A stretch of 64,000 nt of DNA from Acinetobacter defluvii (GCF_001704615.3 NZ_CP029397.2:1302001-1366000), one strand, 5' to 3'. Counted from the stretch's first letter, positions 19,302 to 29,881 are shown. Notes: generated by a model from the sequence alone, not told the origin. Numbers and translations are program-made.

Positions 19302-19328
19302 TTGTCAGATGATAATGATCTCTATAAT
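19302..19328 (+). promoter_or_regulatory. Promoter of the tRNA-Leu/tRNA-Trp pair
   Basis: TTGTCA (19302-19307) and TATAAT (19323-19328) are separated by 15 bp, slightly short; TAATAT two bases downstream would give 17. The tRNA begins 13 bp after the -10 box. Confidence 0.55.
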
Positions 19329-19341
19329 ATACACAGCCATT

Positions 19342-19426
19342 GGGGACGTGGCGAAATTGGTAGACGCACTGGATTTAGGTTCCAGCGCCGCAAGGTGTGA
19401 GAGTTCGAGTCTCTCCGTCCCCACCA
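19342..19426 (+). tRNA. tRNA-Leu (anticodon TAG)
   Basis: The 85-nt gene has acceptor stem GGGGACG / CGTCCCC, a TTTAGGT anticodon loop within CTGGA/TCCAG, the long variable arm of a class II tRNA, a T-loop TTCGAGT and an encoded CCA. It decodes CUN codons. Confidence 0.95.
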
Positions 19427-19465
19427 AGTATTATTAAGTGGAATAAAAACTTGATAATCTGCAAT

Positions 19466-19539
19466 AGAGGATTGGTGTAATGGTAGCATGACGGTCTCCA
19501 AAACCGTTCGTCAAGGTTCGAGTCCTTGATCCTCTGCCA
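19466..19539 (+). tRNA. tRNA-Trp (anticodon CCA)
   Basis: The 74-nt gene folds fully: acceptor AGAGGAT / ATCCTCT, anticodon arm ACGGT-CTCCAAA-ACCGT with anticodon CCA, T-arm CAAGG-TTCGAGT-CCTTG, discriminator G and encoded CCA. The D-arm (GTGT-AATGGTA-GCAT) uses two G-U pairs and looks more like that of glycine tRNAs than usual tRNA-Trp. It is 39 bp after tRNA-Leu and probably on the same transcript. Confidence 0.9.
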
Positions 19540-19546
19540 AGATTCT

Positions 19547-19579
19547 AAAAAAACCTGTTAATTACAACAGGTTTTTTTT
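19547..19579 (+). terminator. Terminator of the tRNA operon
   Basis: AAAAAAACCTGTT pairs with AACAGGTTTTTTTT across a 6-nt loop, ending in eight T. It lies 7 bp after the tRNA-Trp CCA. Confidence 0.9.
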
Positions 19580-19586
19580 CGTCATA

Positions 19587-19634
19587 ACATTCTACATTCT
19601 ACATTCTACATTCTACATTCTACATTCTACATTC
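19587..19634. repeat. Heptanucleotide tandem repeat (ACATTCT)n
   Basis: Six perfect copies of ACATTCT are followed by a seventh lacking its last base. The array begins 7 bp after the tRNA terminator and runs straight into the palindrome CGCTTAATTAAGCG with five T. It is outside any ORF, so it could vary in copy number without coding effect. Confidence 0.95.
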
Positions 19635-19652
19635 GCTTAATTAAGCGTTTTT
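19634..19652 (+). terminator. Second small hairpin after the heptamer array
   Basis: The self-complementary CGCTTAATTAAGCG followed by TTTTT has the look of a weak second terminator. With no real loop the hairpin would have to open its central AT pairs. Confidence 0.4.
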
Positions 19653-20361
19653 CGGATGGTTTTGTACTGAAATATATTTTTTAGTATCAAAACTAAAGTT
19701 AAAATAATCATAGAGCTAAAAAATAAATTGTATTAAATTTAGACGTTTGCTTATTTGTTTGAAAATGTCATTTGATGACGCTAAATATTTATCTCTCACT
19801 TTGGCGTTGAATAAACTCATGATCCAACGAGAGATGTAAGATGAATGAAACTTCTGTGTTCATCATGCAAAATCAAAGTAAAAAACGTAATTAAAATGCC
19901 AATGAGATTCTAAATGTGAAGTGAACCATATTTATGATGAGCGTGGTGCAATCTTACCGTTTGAATTAACGGAATCGTTATGTGATATGGAAATCTGAAG
20001 TTTGGTATTATTCAATGAATAAAAGGCATGAAGGCTTATTTCTCATGCTTTTTAATACTTTCTTACCATGCTGATCAGACGCATAGGGTATGATTAAATT
20101 GATTCCTTATACTGCTTATTTCTTATTTTTTTGTAGTGTGTCAATCGTTAAGTTCTAAAAATATTAAAAACTGAACTGTATAGACTAATTTTTTGTTTAA
20201 AAATGAGAAATAGTTGGCTTGTTTAAAAATCCAACAGTGATAGATTCGATAAATAGAAGAATAAATTTTTCTTTTTGTTCAAAAAAGAAGAAAGAGGCTT
20301 CTGTTTTCAATCATTTAAAATTTTAAGATTAATAACTCTAAAGCTGCAAAGGATTTGCAAC
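19653..20361. other. AT-rich intergenic region with a possible gene remnant
   Basis: About 700 bp separate the tRNA region from the acyl-CoA ligase. No intact gene is visible. Between about 19919 and 19996 the plus strand reads a short protein-like frame (VNHIYDERGAILPFEL, then TESLCDMEI and a stop) without a convincing start, possibly the tail of a decayed gene. The rest probably holds the promoter of the ligase gene. Confidence 0.4.
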
Positions 20362-21951
20362 ATGATTCAAAATGATATTCAACGTGCCCGCCGTATGCAT
20401 ATTGCTGATATTCCCACACGTAGTGCACAACGTTTTGGAAATAAAATCGCCCTTGTTGATCACGAACATCAGATGAGTTTTAAAGAATTTCATCAATGTG
20501 TTGAGCAAATTGCGATGCATTTATACGATCAAGGTCTGCGCAAAGGCGATAAAGTGATGATTTTTTCGCATAATTGTTGGCAATTTCCAGCGATTTTATA
20601 TGCGACAGCCAAACTTGGGGTGATCAGTGTACCGATTAACTTTATGTTGAATGCAGCAGAAGTGAATTATTTATTGCAACATGCACAACCGAAAATGGTG
20701 GTCGTTGAAGATAGCTTATGCACTGTGATGGAGCGGGCATTGATAAAAACTGATTTCATACCACCCCAGCAAGTGGTGATTGATTTAAATCAATCAAATG
20801 TTGCAGCACAGTGGCAAAATTTTGATACGTTTTTACAGGATATAGAGATTACGTTGCCTGAGATAGAATTGCATGCACATGAGCCAATCCGCATGATGTA
20901 TACCAGTGGCACAGAGTCTTTGCCAAAAGGTGTACTACTAAATAGTGAAGCCTTAATGGCGCAATATACCAGTTGTATGGTAGAAGGGCAGATGAGCTCA
21001 AATGATCGAGAAATTCATGCTTTTCCGATGTATCACTGCGCACAATTGGATGCTTTTTTAAATGTTGATTTAATTTTAGGGGCAACCAGTTATATTTTTC
21101 GGCGTTTTGATCCAGAAGCGGTATTGGATACCATTGCCAAAGAAAAAATTACCAAATTATTTTGTCCACCTACAGCTTGGATCGCTTTGCTCAACTCTGA
21201 AAAATTTAATCCAGCAGAATTGGGCTCATTAAGCAAAGCCTATTATGGTGCATCTGCTATGCCTAAAGCAGTGATTGAGGAGTTATTGCAAAAATTGCCT
21301 CATATTCGATTTTGGCAATTTTATGGGCAAACAGAAATGGCGCCTGTAGCCACCGTGTTACATCCAGAAGATCATTTTGAATATGCAGACTCAGTGGGTA
21401 GACCCGCATTTAATGTGGAAACCCAAATTATGGCAGAAGATGGAGAGATTTTGCCACAAGGTGAAGTGGGTGAAATCGTGCATCGCAGTGTGCATTTGAC
21501 CCAAGGCTATGATCAAAATGAAGAAAAGAATGCTGAAAGTTTTAAATATGGTTGGTTTCATAGTGGCGATCTCGGTTATTTTAATGAACAAGGTTATCTT
21601 TTTGTGGTCGATCGTATTAAAGATATGGTCAAATCAGGCGGGGAAAATGTTTCAACACGTGAAGTAGAAGAAGTTATTTATCGTATGGATGCTGTGAAAG
21701 AAGTTGCTGTGTTTGGAACACCGCATCCACGCTGGATTGAAGCAGTCACAGCTGTTGTGATTTTACATCCTGATCAGTATTTAACAGAAAAATTGATTAT
21801 TGAGTTTTGTGCACAGCATTTATCTGCTTATAAAATGCCAAAAATGGTACATTTTGCGGAGGCTTTACCCAAAAATGCCAGTGGGAAGATTTTAAAACGA
21901 GAGCTAAAACAGCAGTATCAACATCAACCTACTGAAGCCAAAGTCAGTTAA
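20362..21951 (+). CDS. AMP-dependent acyl-CoA synthetase / fatty-acid--CoA ligase family
   Basis: The 529-residue cytoplasmic enzyme activates a carboxylic acid to its CoA thioester through an acyl-adenylate. The P-loop-like motif MYTSGTESLPKG lies near residue 180, YGQTEMAP in the middle, and WFHSGDLGYF with the hinge DRIKDMVKSGGENVSTREVE near 410-430. The C-terminal catalytic lysine is in NASGKILKREL. Substrate chain length cannot be read from the sequence. ATG 20362, with AAAGGA upstream, is preferred over a 29-codon-longer frame. Confidence 0.88.
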   Translation: MIQNDIQRARRMHIADIPTRSAQRFGNKIALVDHEHQMSFKEFHQCVEQIAMHLYDQGLRKGDKVMIFSHNCWQFPAILYATAKLGVISVPINFMLNAAEVNYLLQHAQPKMVVVEDSLCTVMERALIKTDFIPPQQVVIDLNQSNVAAQWQNFDTFLQDIEITLPEIELHAHEPIRMMYTSGTESLPKGVLLNSEALMAQYTSCMVEGQMSSNDREIHAFPMYHCAQLDAFLNVDLILGATSYIFRRFDPEAVLDTIAKEKITKLFCPPTAWIALLNSEKFNPAELGSLSKAYYGASAMPKAVIEELLQKLPHIRFWQFYGQTEMAPVATVLHPEDHFEYADSVGRPAFNVETQIMAEDGEILPQGEVGEIVHRSVHLTQGYDQNEEKNAESFKYGWFHSGDLGYFNEQGYLFVVDRIKDMVKSGGENVSTREVEEVIYRMDAVKEVAVFGTPHPRWIEAVTAVVILHPDQYLTEKLIIEFCAQHLSAYKMPKMVHFAEALPKNASGKILKRELKQQYQHQPTEAKVS

Positions 21952-21959
21952 ATGAAAAG

Positions 21960-21994
21960 GATCAACAGACCTAGAAGAAATAGGTCTGTTGATC
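21960..21994. terminator. Bidirectional hairpin between acyl-CoA ligase and mutS
   Basis: A perfect 14-bp stem, GATCAACAGACCTA / TAGGTCTGTTGATC, with a 7-nt loop lies between two convergent genes. No long T-run follows. Confidence 0.65.
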
Positions 21995-22007
21995 TAAGTT
22001 TATAAAT

Positions 22008-24647
22008 CTATTGACTTTTTAATAAATCCTTGAGTTGATACAACTGAGCCAATGCTTCACGAGGTGTTAAATCATCTACCTCAATATGAGCAAGTGCTTC
22101 CAATACTGGAGAAGATTTTTCAATTTCAATGATTTTTTCAATCACTTCAGGTTCGCCATGTATATCTGTAAATAAATCATTTTGCACAGTATGATTTATT
22201 TGCTGATGTTGCTGTTTCTCTAACGTTTTTAAGCGTTTTTGTGCTTCTTTAATTACACTTTCAGGAATACCAGCCAGTTTTGCAACTTGTAGACCATGAC
22301 TCTGGCTAGCGGGACCTTTCTGTACTTTATGCAATAAAATTAGATTACCATTGAGTTCTTTGGCAGTGACATGATAATTATCAATTGCATTTTCTTTAGC
22401 AAGTTCAGTCAGCTCAAAATAATGTGTCGCAAATAAACATAAACATTTAATGCGTTTGGTCAAATCAAGCACGCACGCCCAAGCGAGAGATAAGCCATCG
22501 TAAGTGCTTGTACCACGACCGACTTCATCCATCAGGACTAAGGATTGATTGGTGGCATGATGTAAAATCTGTGAAGTTTCAGTCATCTCCACCATAAAGG
22601 TTGATTTTCCTGAAGATAAATCATCGGCTGAACCGATACGGGTGAAGATGCGATCAATTGGTCCAAGTTGGGCTGATTTTGCAGGGACGAAACTACCACA
22701 ATAGGCGAGTAAGCTGATTAACGCTGTTTGACGCATAAAAGTCGATTTACCACCCATGTTGGGACCCGTAATAATCGCCATACGATGATTAAAATCTAGT
22801 TGGGTATCATTGGGAGTAAAAGGTGTTTTACTTAAAGACTCAACTACAGGATGGCGACCACCAATGATATTTACGCCGATCTCAGGACTATACTCAGGGC
22901 GATTCCAATTGTTTAAACGTGCTTGATGGGCGAAATTTGCCACTAAATCAATTTGAGCAATGGCGCTGCTCATCATCTGTAAATTGGCAATATCCGCACG
23001 TAACTCTTCTAAGAGCATTTCAAATAACATTTTTTCACGCGCTAAAGCACGGGACTCACTGGATAACACTTTGTCTTCAAAGGCTTTGAGTTCAGGCGTG
23101 ATATAGCGTTCTGCATTTTTTAAAGTTTGACGGCGAATATAATGTTCAGGTGCTTGCTCAGCTTGCGCACGGGTCAATTCAATATAATAACCACTGACAC
23201 GGTTATAGCCGATTTTTAAAGTATTAATGCCCGTATTTTCACGTTCTTGTATTTCTAAATCAATCAAGAATTGTCCAGCATGATCACGGATTTTACGTAG
23301 TTCATCCAGTTCGCTATCAAAACCTTCAGCAATCACATTCCCATCACGCAACAAAACAGGTGGATTTTCCACAATCGCTGACATCAAGCGAGCATGTAAG
23401 CCGTTAAAATTACCAAGTTCTTGATTAAGTTGTTGTAATAAGTCAGTTGATTTTGCTTGTTTTAAAATCGGTTGCAAGGCATGTCTTAAAAATGGAATTT
23501 GTGCACATGCTTGACGTAATTGTACCAAATTACGTGGACGGGCACTGCCCAAAGCGACTCGACTTAAAACTCGCTCAATATCGCCAATTTCTTTTAAAAC
23601 CAAACGAACAGGCGCTTCATGATATCCTTTGAGTAAGATATCAATTGCGTCTAAACGTGCATCTAAAATTGCAGTATCACGCAGCGGTTGCATCAGGGTA
23701 CGACTTAGTAAGCGCCCACCCATTGCAGTTTGCGTGTCATTGATCAAAGAAAATAAAGAAGTTCCATGTTCAAATAGCGGTTCAATAATTTCTAAATTAC
23801 GGCGTGTCACTGGATCAAGCGCAATAAAATCACTACTTTGCTCAAGTTTGAGCGAGCGAATATGAGGTAAAGCCGTTTTTTGAGTTTCTTTGGCGTAGTG
23901 AATTAACGATGCCGCAGCTGCTTTGGCTAAAGGTAAATGATCAATCCCAAAACCAGATAAGGTTGACACAGCAAATTGATCACATAAAGTTTTCTGTGCA
24001 TTGTTAATATTAAAATCAACATTTGGACGTTTGGTAATTGGACATTCGATTTGTTTTTTAATCGCCTCAATAATATGCGTATCTACCAAATCCTCATCAA
24101 TTAAAATTTCACTTGGCATCAAACGTGCCAATTCTAAAGGTAGATGTTCAGGTTTATAGACTTGCTGTTGTACTTTAAATATACCAGCACTTAAGTCTAA
24201 CAGCGCAATACCCATTTGATTTTGTTGAATACACAGTGCGAGCAAGTTGGAAGTTTGATGTGCAGTTAATAGGGCATCATCAGTTAATGTTCCAGGGGTA
24301 ATAATCCGTACCACAGCACGCTCAACCGGGGCTTTGCCTGTAACTTCACCGACTTGTTCGCAGATCACAACGGTTTCGCCTTTTTTGACTAAGCGAGCCA
24401 AATAACCTTCTGCGGCATGAAAAGGGACGCCTGCCATTGGAATCGGGTTGCCGTTGGTTTTGCCACGATGCGTGAGTGTGATCCCTAATAGTTTGGCTGC
24501 TTTTTGTGCATCATCAAAAAATAATTCGTAAAAATCCCCCATGCGATAAAACATGAGGGAATGTGGATATTCGGCTTTTACTTTTAAGTATTGCTGCATC
24601 ATTGGTGTATGGTTGGAAATATTCGCCATGATTTCAGTCATATTCAT
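22008..24647 (-). CDS. mutS: DNA mismatch repair protein MutS
   Basis: MutS recognises base mismatches and recruits MutL. The 879-residue product has the mismatch-binding Phe-x-Glu in [12 protein letters not shown] near residue 40, the core and lever domains, and a C-terminal ATPase with Walker [16 protein letters not shown], the ABC-type STFMVEMTE block, Walker [14 protein letters not shown] and FATHYFELT. Full length and intact. Three ATG codons (24647, 24641, 24629) are possible starts. Confidence 0.97.
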   Translation of the reverse strand: MNMTEIMANISNHTPMMQQYLKVKAEYPHSLMFYRMGDFYELFFDDAQKAAKLLGITLTHRGKTNGNPIPMAGVPFHAAEGYLARLVKKGETVVICEQVGEVTGKAPVERAVVRIITPGTLTDDALLTAHQTSNLLALCIQQNQMGIALLDLSAGIFKVQQQVYKPEHLPLELARLMPSEILIDEDLVDTHIIEAIKKQIECPITKRPNVDFNINNAQKTLCDQFAVSTLSGFGIDHLPLAKAAAASLIHYAKETQKTALPHIRSLKLEQSSDFIALDPVTRRNLEIIEPLFEHGTSLFSLINDTQTAMGGRLLSRTLMQPLRDTAILDARLDAIDILLKGYHEAPVRLVLKEIGDIERVLSRVALGSARPRNLVQLRQACAQIPFLRHALQPILKQAKSTDLLQQLNQELGNFNGLHARLMSAIVENPPVLLRDGNVIAEGFDSELDELRKIRDHAGQFLIDLEIQERENTGINTLKIGYNRVSGYYIELTRAQAEQAPEHYIRRQTLKNAERYITPELKAFEDKVLSSESRALAREKMLFEMLLEELRADIANLQMMSSAIAQIDLVANFAHQARLNNWNRPEYSPEIGVNIIGGRHPVVESLSKTPFTPNDTQLDFNHRMAIITGPNMGGKSTFMRQTALISLLAYCGSFVPAKSAQLGPIDRIFTRIGSADDLSSGKSTFMVEMTETSQILHHATNQSLVLMDEVGRGTSTYDGLSLAWACVLDLTKRIKCLCLFATHYFELTELAKENAIDNYHVTAKELNGNLILLHKVQKGPASQSHGLQVAKLAGIPESVIKEAQKRLKTLEKQQHQQINHTVQNDLFTDIHGEPEVIEKIIEIEKSSPVLEALAHIEVDDLTPREALAQLYQLKDLLKSQ

Positions 24648-25086
24648 AAAAAATAAAAACCTTAAATTAAATAGAAATGAGGAGGATGTAGATTCTCACA
24701 CTTTATCAAAGCAGTATAAATATAAACGCAGCTTTAAAAGGATCGTACTTTTTGAGAATTTTAAAGTTTAGCTAGGTAATTTATCTGCGATAGGGAGATC
24801 ATTCAGTCAATCTTTCAATTTTAGCAAAGATCAATAGATTAATAAAAAGGAAAAGCCAAAAAAGCATATAAATAGTATTTCAAAAAATAGATGGACTATA
24901 TTCTACTCAAATACTTTAACTGTTGTGACATTCTGAATGCGGCTGAATGAAGAGATATTTAGACAGGTAACCTCAATATTTACAAAAGTGATTTATTTTA
25001 ACGATAATTTGCTACGAAAAACACAATTCGCATAAATACAGTGCAACTGTTATATTGTTTAGGTTAATTTTTGAAGTGAAATCTTT
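24648..25086. other. Divergent intergenic region mutS/yaaA
   Basis: These 439 bp separate two divergent genes and must contain both promoters. A TATATT box upstream of yaaA near 25050 is plausible. Short ORFs here lack ribosome sites and database-like character. I see no repeat or structured RNA. Confidence 0.5.
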
Positions 25087-25866
25087 ATGCTTGTTCTAAT
25101 TTCTCCTGCAAAAACATTGGACTATGAAACAGATTTGCCAACAGATCAGCACACAATGCCAAGGTTGTTGGATGCTTCAGAGCAATTAATTACAGTATGC
25201 AAAGCGTTATCTGCAACAGAAATCGCAATTTTAATGAGCGTCAGTGAAAAAATTGCCAGTTTGAATGCTGCACGTTTCCATGACTGGACAACTGATTTTA
25301 ACTTCTCGAATGCACGCCAAGCCATTTTCGCTTTTAAAGGTGATGTCTATACAGGTTTAGATGCTTATCATTTATCTATAAAAAGTATTGAATATTCACA
25401 AAAACATTTACGTATGTTGTCTGGGCTGTATGGTTTGTTAAGACCTTTGGATTTAATGATGCCTTATCGTTTGGAAATGGGTACAAAATTGAAAAATTCA
25501 GTGGGAAATAATTTATATGAATTTTGGGGAGATAAAATTACCGATCTGATTCATCAAGATTTACAACAGGCAGGTTCAAAAATCTTAGTAAATTTAGCTT
25601 CTGATGAATATTATAAATCGGTGAAAGAAAGCAAAATTGATGCTGAAATTATCAAACCTGTTTTTCTTGATCAAAAAAATGGTCAGTATAAAGTGATTAG
25701 TTTTTATGCAAAAAAAGCCCGTGGTTTGATGGCACGATTTATTGTTGAAAATCAGATTGAAAGCATTGAAGCTTTAAAAACCTTTAATAGCGAAGGTTAT
25801 TATTTTGATGTCGAAAGCTCGCTAAAAGGTGAATTAGTGTTTAAGCGAGATGAGTTAGCCATTTAA
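25087..25866 (+). CDS. yaaA: Peroxide stress protein YaaA (DUF328/UPF0246)
   Basis: The 259-residue protein starts [20 protein letters not shown], the family signature, and contains [29 protein letters not shown] and NLASDEYYK. In E. coli YaaA lowers free intracellular iron and limits hydroxyl-radical damage during peroxide stress. Here it precedes an HD-domain gene by 29 bp, probably as an operon. Confidence 0.93.
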   Translation: MLVLISPAKTLDYETDLPTDQHTMPRLLDASEQLITVCKALSATEIAILMSVSEKIASLNAARFHDWTTDFNFSNARQAIFAFKGDVYTGLDAYHLSIKSIEYSQKHLRMLSGLYGLLRPLDLMMPYRLEMGTKLKNSVGNNLYEFWGDKITDLIHQDLQQAGSKILVNLASDEYYKSVKESKIDAEIIKPVFLDQKNGQYKVISFYAKKARGLMARFIVENQIESIEALKTFNSEGYYFDVESSLKGELVFKRDELAI

Positions 25867-25895
25867 GATTTTAGATTATAAGAGGAGTGTGTCTA

Positions 25896-26516
25896 ATGCA
25901 AAATGATCAAGATCAATTTCGACTGTATTGGACACAGTTTTCTGAGCATGTAAATTTAACAAGCGTACAATCAGCGTCATTATTTTCGCTCCTAGACTAT
26001 GCTTATTCACATAATTATTATCATACCCATCAACATATTGTGGAATGTCTTGAATTATTTTATGAAATAAAAGATCAACTCAATGACCCAATTGCAGTTG
26101 AATTAGCTATTTGGTTTCATGATGTAATTTATGATCCACAAACATCTGATAATGAAGAACAAAGTGCGAAATTAATGCTTAAACATGGTGTGGGTATTTT
26201 AAAAAAAGCTGAACTTGAAAAAGTCGCACGATGGATTATTGCGACTAAAAAGCATTTGCCTAGCAAAGTGCATGATTTAAAATATCTACTCGATATTGAT
26301 CTTGCTATCTTAGGCGCTTCACCACAACGCTTTATGGAGTATGAAAAGCAAATACAACAAGAATATGTTTGGGTCAGTCCTGAGGTTTATCAAGTTAAAA
26401 GGACAGAAGTTTTGATGCAATTTTACCAACAACAGCCATTATTTCAGACTGAATATTTTCAACAAAAATTTGAAGACGCTGCAAAAAACAATTTGGCTCA
26501 AGTTTTAAGTTGCTAA
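25896..26516 (+). CDS. HD-domain predicted metal-dependent phosphohydrolase
   Basis: The 206-residue product carries an HD hydrolase pattern: Tyr-His-(Thr)-His near residue 43 (YYHTHQHI), the His-Asp pair at 74-75 in WFHDVIYD, and a later aspartate in LLDIDLAILG. The substrate is unknown; relatives are annotated only as predicted HD phosphohydrolases. ATG 25896 follows AGAGGAG at good spacing. A GTG three codons upstream lies inside that ribosome site and is rejected. Confidence 0.85.
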   Translation: MQNDQDQFRLYWTQFSEHVNLTSVQSASLFSLLDYAYSHNYYHTHQHIVECLELFYEIKDQLNDPIAVELAIWFHDVIYDPQTSDNEEQSAKLMLKHGVGILKKAELEKVARWIIATKKHLPSKVHDLKYLLDIDLAILGASPQRFMEYEKQIQQEYVWVSPEVYQVKRTEVLMQFYQQQPLFQTEYFQQKFEDAAKNNLAQVLSC

Positions 26517-26553
26517 TTCTAATGAGTTCTATGTTTCATTTAGGCGGCTAGTA

Positions 26554-26796
26554 TTAGTTTAACTCATAAATTTTTTCTAAATGATCAAAATGATTTAAAA
26601 CATTTAAGGAGATTTTTTCTCCAGTTGCCCATGTGGCTTTATTGGTTTCTAAGTCAACATCAATGATGTCAATTTCTTTGCATAAAGTACGCTCACTTTC
26701 TAAAGTGATAAATAACGGAGAGTGCGGTTTTAGACATTTTGCGATATAGCGTTGCGTATTATGATGATGATAAGTATCAATAATTTTATATCGCAT
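26554..26796 (-). CDS. Hypothetical protein, 80 aa
   Basis: I recognise no family. The product (MRYKIIDTYHHHNTQRYIAK...) is soluble, mixed in charge and histidine-rich near its N-terminus. ATG 26796 is preceded by GAGAGA; a TTG four codons upstream is less likely. It is convergent with the HD-domain gene and single. Confidence 0.6.
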   Translation of the reverse strand: MRYKIIDTYHHHNTQRYIAKCLKPHSPLFITLESERTLCKEIDIIDVDLETNKATWATGEKISLNVLNHFDHLEKIYELN

Positions 26797-27202
26797 GATT
26801 TCTCTCAAACTTTATTTGGATATTCATCATCACTTTAGAATTAAACTTAAATTTTATCAATTGTTAAATATGTCAAAAGATCAAATTAAAGTGATAGATT
26901 TGTCATATTTTATTAAATTTTTGAATGGCTCTGATTCAGATTTTAAATATAAGACTGACCAATGAGCCAAAAAGTTATTTTCATTTTTTTCATAAATAAA
27001 ATTTGAATAATCGAGTATGTTTAAATAAAGTAAATAGCATTTTATTAAAAAATCTATTTATAAATAGATTTAAGTTATTGAGTTAAAATAATAAATTTAT
27101 TTAAAAAATGCTAATTATCGGGAAGTTAAGATTTAAGGTTGTTGTCGTAAATTAAACTTGTTAAGTTGAATAGGATAATAAAAATACAGATAGGAGTTTA
27201 AA
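26797..27202. other. Very AT-rich intergenic region
   Basis: About 400 bp between two divergent small genes consist largely of A/T tracts. It must hold promoters for both sides. I see no coding frame, repeat array or stable hairpin. Confidence 0.5.
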
Positions 27203-27658
27203 ATGGGCATGGAGCTGAAAAAACATACTCAAAATCCACAACGCTATTTGTTCGGGATTTTGCTCAGTTGTATGTGTTCGACCGCTTTTTCGATTTCACC
27301 GATTAAAGATGAGGTGCTTGCTACAGATGTGGATTATGTAGGAACAATTACTCCTTTAGTGATCACTGCAGTAAAACGGGATGTTCAGAACTCCGTAGAG
27401 CATCAAAATGAAACCAACCACCAATTGGCAGATCAGCAGTCTAATGCAATTAAAAAAGATCATTTGGCTTATGTAGTGTTAAATGATTATGAACAACAGC
27501 GTCAAGAAGCGCATTTTTCGGAGAGTTTAGTACAGAAAAAACCACTTATTCCAAATAAAGCAAAAGTTACAGAATATGGAATTAGTGTGCTTGGAAATAC
27601 GATAACAGTGCATGGTGAAGATAAAATCACAATTTACACAAGTCAGGATGCACACTAA
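27203..27658 (+). CDS. Hypothetical exported protein, 151 aa
   Basis: The family is not recognised. A signal-peptide-like N-terminus (basic, then YLFGILLSCMCSTAFS) precedes a polar, Gln/Asn/Lys-rich mature part without obvious domains. AGGAG lies 6 bp before the ATG. The gene is single and convergent with rlmKL. The low-complexity character suggests a genus-restricted surface or periplasmic protein. Confidence 0.6.
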   Translation: MGMELKKHTQNPQRYLFGILLSCMCSTAFSISPIKDEVLATDVDYVGTITPLVITAVKRDVQNSVEHQNETNHQLADQQSNAIKKDHLAYVVLNDYEQQRQEAHFSESLVQKKPLIPNKAKVTEYGISVLGNTITVHGEDKITIYTSQDAH

Positions 27659-27676
27659 CTCCTTAAAAGCTAGGCT

Positions 27677-29881
27677 TTAATTTTGAATATGGTTAATTTT
27701 CCAAGCTCTATGGATTTTTTGATTGCGTTTGAAATCTAAGCCAATGGTTTCATGGCTGATTTCTTGTACATCATATAAAGCTTCAATTTCCTCATCCATT
27801 TCAAAACCACGATAGTTGTTTGAGAAATATAAAGTGCCTTGTGTACTTAAACGATTCATTGCACGTTTAATCAGTGAAATGTGATCACGTTGTACGTCAA
27901 AAGTACCATAGAATTTTTTCGAGTTTGAAAATGTTGGAGGGTCAATAAAGATCAAGTCATATTGTTCATGACCTTCTTTTAACCATTCAAAACAATCACT
28001 TGCGAAAAATTGGTGTTGCTCGTCTGCATGGTCTACAGTTAAACCATTCAAGACAAAATTCTCTTTTGACCAGTTTAAATAGGTGTTGGATAAGTCAACA
28101 CTGGTTGTGCTCGCTGCACCACCTAAAGCCGCATGTAAGCTTGCAGTAGATGTGTAACTATACAAGTTTAGGAAATGCTTGCCTTTGGCTTCGGCAGCAA
28201 TTCTTAAACGCATTTGACGGTGATCTAAGAATAATCCCGTATCTAAATAATCCGTTAAATTGACCAAAATTTTGGCTTTACCTTCTTGTACGATAAAACG
28301 TTTTGATGCTGTACTTTGTTTTGAATATTGAGTTTTACCCTCTTGACGCGCACGGGTTTTGATAAAGATAGCATCACGACCTAAACCTGTCACAGCACGA
28401 ATCGCAGCCAATGCAAGATTAAAACGTTTTTTAGCTTTTTCAGGATCAATTGTTTTTGGTGGTGCATATTCTTGTACATGTAGGCGTTCACCGTACAAAT
28501 CTACAGCAACATTAAAGTCTGGTAAATCAGCATCATATAAACGTAAACAATGAATATTTTCTTTGACTGCCCATTTCTTCAAAGTTTGCATATTTTTCTG
28601 CAAACGGTTGGTAAAATCTTCAGCGCCTTCAATTTTTTCAAATTGTTGTGGCTGCCAGTCAGCAAGGAACGGTTTCACAACGGTTGCAGGCTTAATATCA
28701 CCAAATCGAACGTAAATCGGTAATTTACCATTCATTAAACGTAAAATTTGCGGATTGTTAAATGCAAGTACGTCGGCTTGCTCAACAGCAGCAGCGATCA
28801 CAGCCGCATATTGATTTGGGAAATTCTTTTGTAAAAGGGCAGACAAACCTAAATATAAGGCACGGTTTGATGCTTTATCACCTAAACGCTCACCATACGG
28901 TGGGTTGGTCACGACAAAAGCAGATTTTCCTTCTGCTTGAAAATCTGGCCAGTCTGCTAGAGTTCGCTCTTCAATTTTAATTTGATCTAACACAGATTCA
29001 AAACCTGCGGCAATGATATTTTGTTTGGTGGCTTTTACCGCCTCCCAGTCAGCATCATAGGCATAAAACTGTGGTAATGGCTGCGCCATTGCATCTTTAT
29101 GACGTTCTGCAGCTTCGGCTTTGATATTCATCCAAAGATCATGATCATGCCCATTCCACCCCAAGAAACCAAAACGGCGGACTAAACCAGGTGCACGATC
29201 AGTTAAAACCATTAAAGATTCTATAATAAATGTACCTGAACCACACATTGGGTCAAGAATAATGTCAGGATGACGCTGTTTGAGTTTGGCTTTTTGTAAA
29301 ATTGCCGCGGCAAGGTTTTCTTTAATCGGTGCATCGGTCATAAATCGGCGATAGCCACGTTTGTGTAAAGAATCGCCTGATAAATCTAAGCAATAGGTAT
29401 GTTCAGTTTTACCAGCTAAAACATATAAAGTGATCTCAGGTTGTTTAATATCAATACTTGGACGCTTGCCAACCGCTTCCATAAATGAATCAACCACACC
29501 ATCCTTAACACGTAAAGTGGCAAATTGAGTATTGACTTTAATCTCACGTTCTACATGCAAACGAACAGCAAATGTACTTTGTGGTGCAAAAATCAGTGAC
29601 CAATCAAAATTAATCGCACCCTCATATAATTCTTCAGCCACATCACGTGCATCATGGGTAAAATCTAACTCATGCACATGGATCGGGGTCAGTACACGTG
29701 AAGCTAAACGCGACCACATACATACACGATACGCTTGCTCAAGTGTTCCTTTAAAGACAAGGCGACCCGGAAAACGTTCAACATTTTCAACGCCTAAACC
29801 TTCTATTTCTTCTTGTAGTAAGGTTTCTAGTCCATCCGCACAGGTAACCCAATATGTAGAAAGACGTGGTTTCGAATTCAT
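27677..29881 (-). CDS. rlmKL: Bifunctional 23S rRNA (guanine-N2/N7)-methyltransferase RlmKL
   Basis: The fused enzyme makes m2G2445 and m7G2069 in 23S rRNA. The 734-residue product has a THUMP domain (about 50-155), an RlmL methyltransferase with DPMCGSGTF and NPPYGERLG, and a C-terminal RlmK methyltransferase with SYTSTASLHAA and DLIFIDPPTFSNS. Length is that of the fused gamma-proteobacterial form. ATG 29881 follows GGAA at good spacing; a second ATG two codons earlier is also possible. Confidence 0.95.
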   Translation of the reverse strand: MNSKPRLSTYWVTCADGLETLLQEEIEGLGVENVERFPGRLVFKGTLEQAYRVCMWSRLASRVLTPIHVHELDFTHDARDVAEELYEGAINFDWSLIFAPQSTFAVRLHVEREIKVNTQFATLRVKDGVVDSFMEAVGKRPSIDIKQPEITLYVLAGKTEHTYCLDLSGDSLHKRGYRRFMTDAPIKENLAAAILQKAKLKQRHPDIILDPMCGSGTFIIESLMVLTDRAPGLVRRFGFLGWNGHDHDLWMNIKAEAAERHKDAMAQPLPQFYAYDADWEAVKATKQNIIAAGFESVLDQIKIEERTLADWPDFQAEGKSAFVVTNPPYGERLGDKASNRALYLGLSALLQKNFPNQYAAVIAAAVEQADVLAFNNPQILRLMNGKLPIYVRFGDIKPATVVKPFLADWQPQQFEKIEGAEDFTNRLQKNMQTLKKWAVKENIHCLRLYDADLPDFNVAVDLYGERLHVQEYAPPKTIDPEKAKKRFNLALAAIRAVTGLGRDAIFIKTRARQEGKTQYSKQSTASKRFIVQEGKAKILVNLTDYLDTGLFLDHRQMRLRIAAEAKGKHFLNLYSYTSTASLHAALGGAASTTSVDLSNTYLNWSKENFVLNGLTVDHADEQHQFFASDCFEWLKEGHEQYDLIFIDPPTFSNSKKFYGTFDVQRDHISLIKRAMNRLSTQGTLYFSNNYRGFEMDEEIEALYDVQEISHETIGLDFKRNQKIHRAWKINHIQN

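Noticed and set aside
19587..19634. CRISPR-like array
   Set aside because: The unit is 7 bp with no spacers; it is a simple tandem repeat.
24553..24771. 72-residue ORF antisense to the mutS start
   Set aside because: It mostly mirrors mutS, has no ribosome site and its tail is low-complexity.
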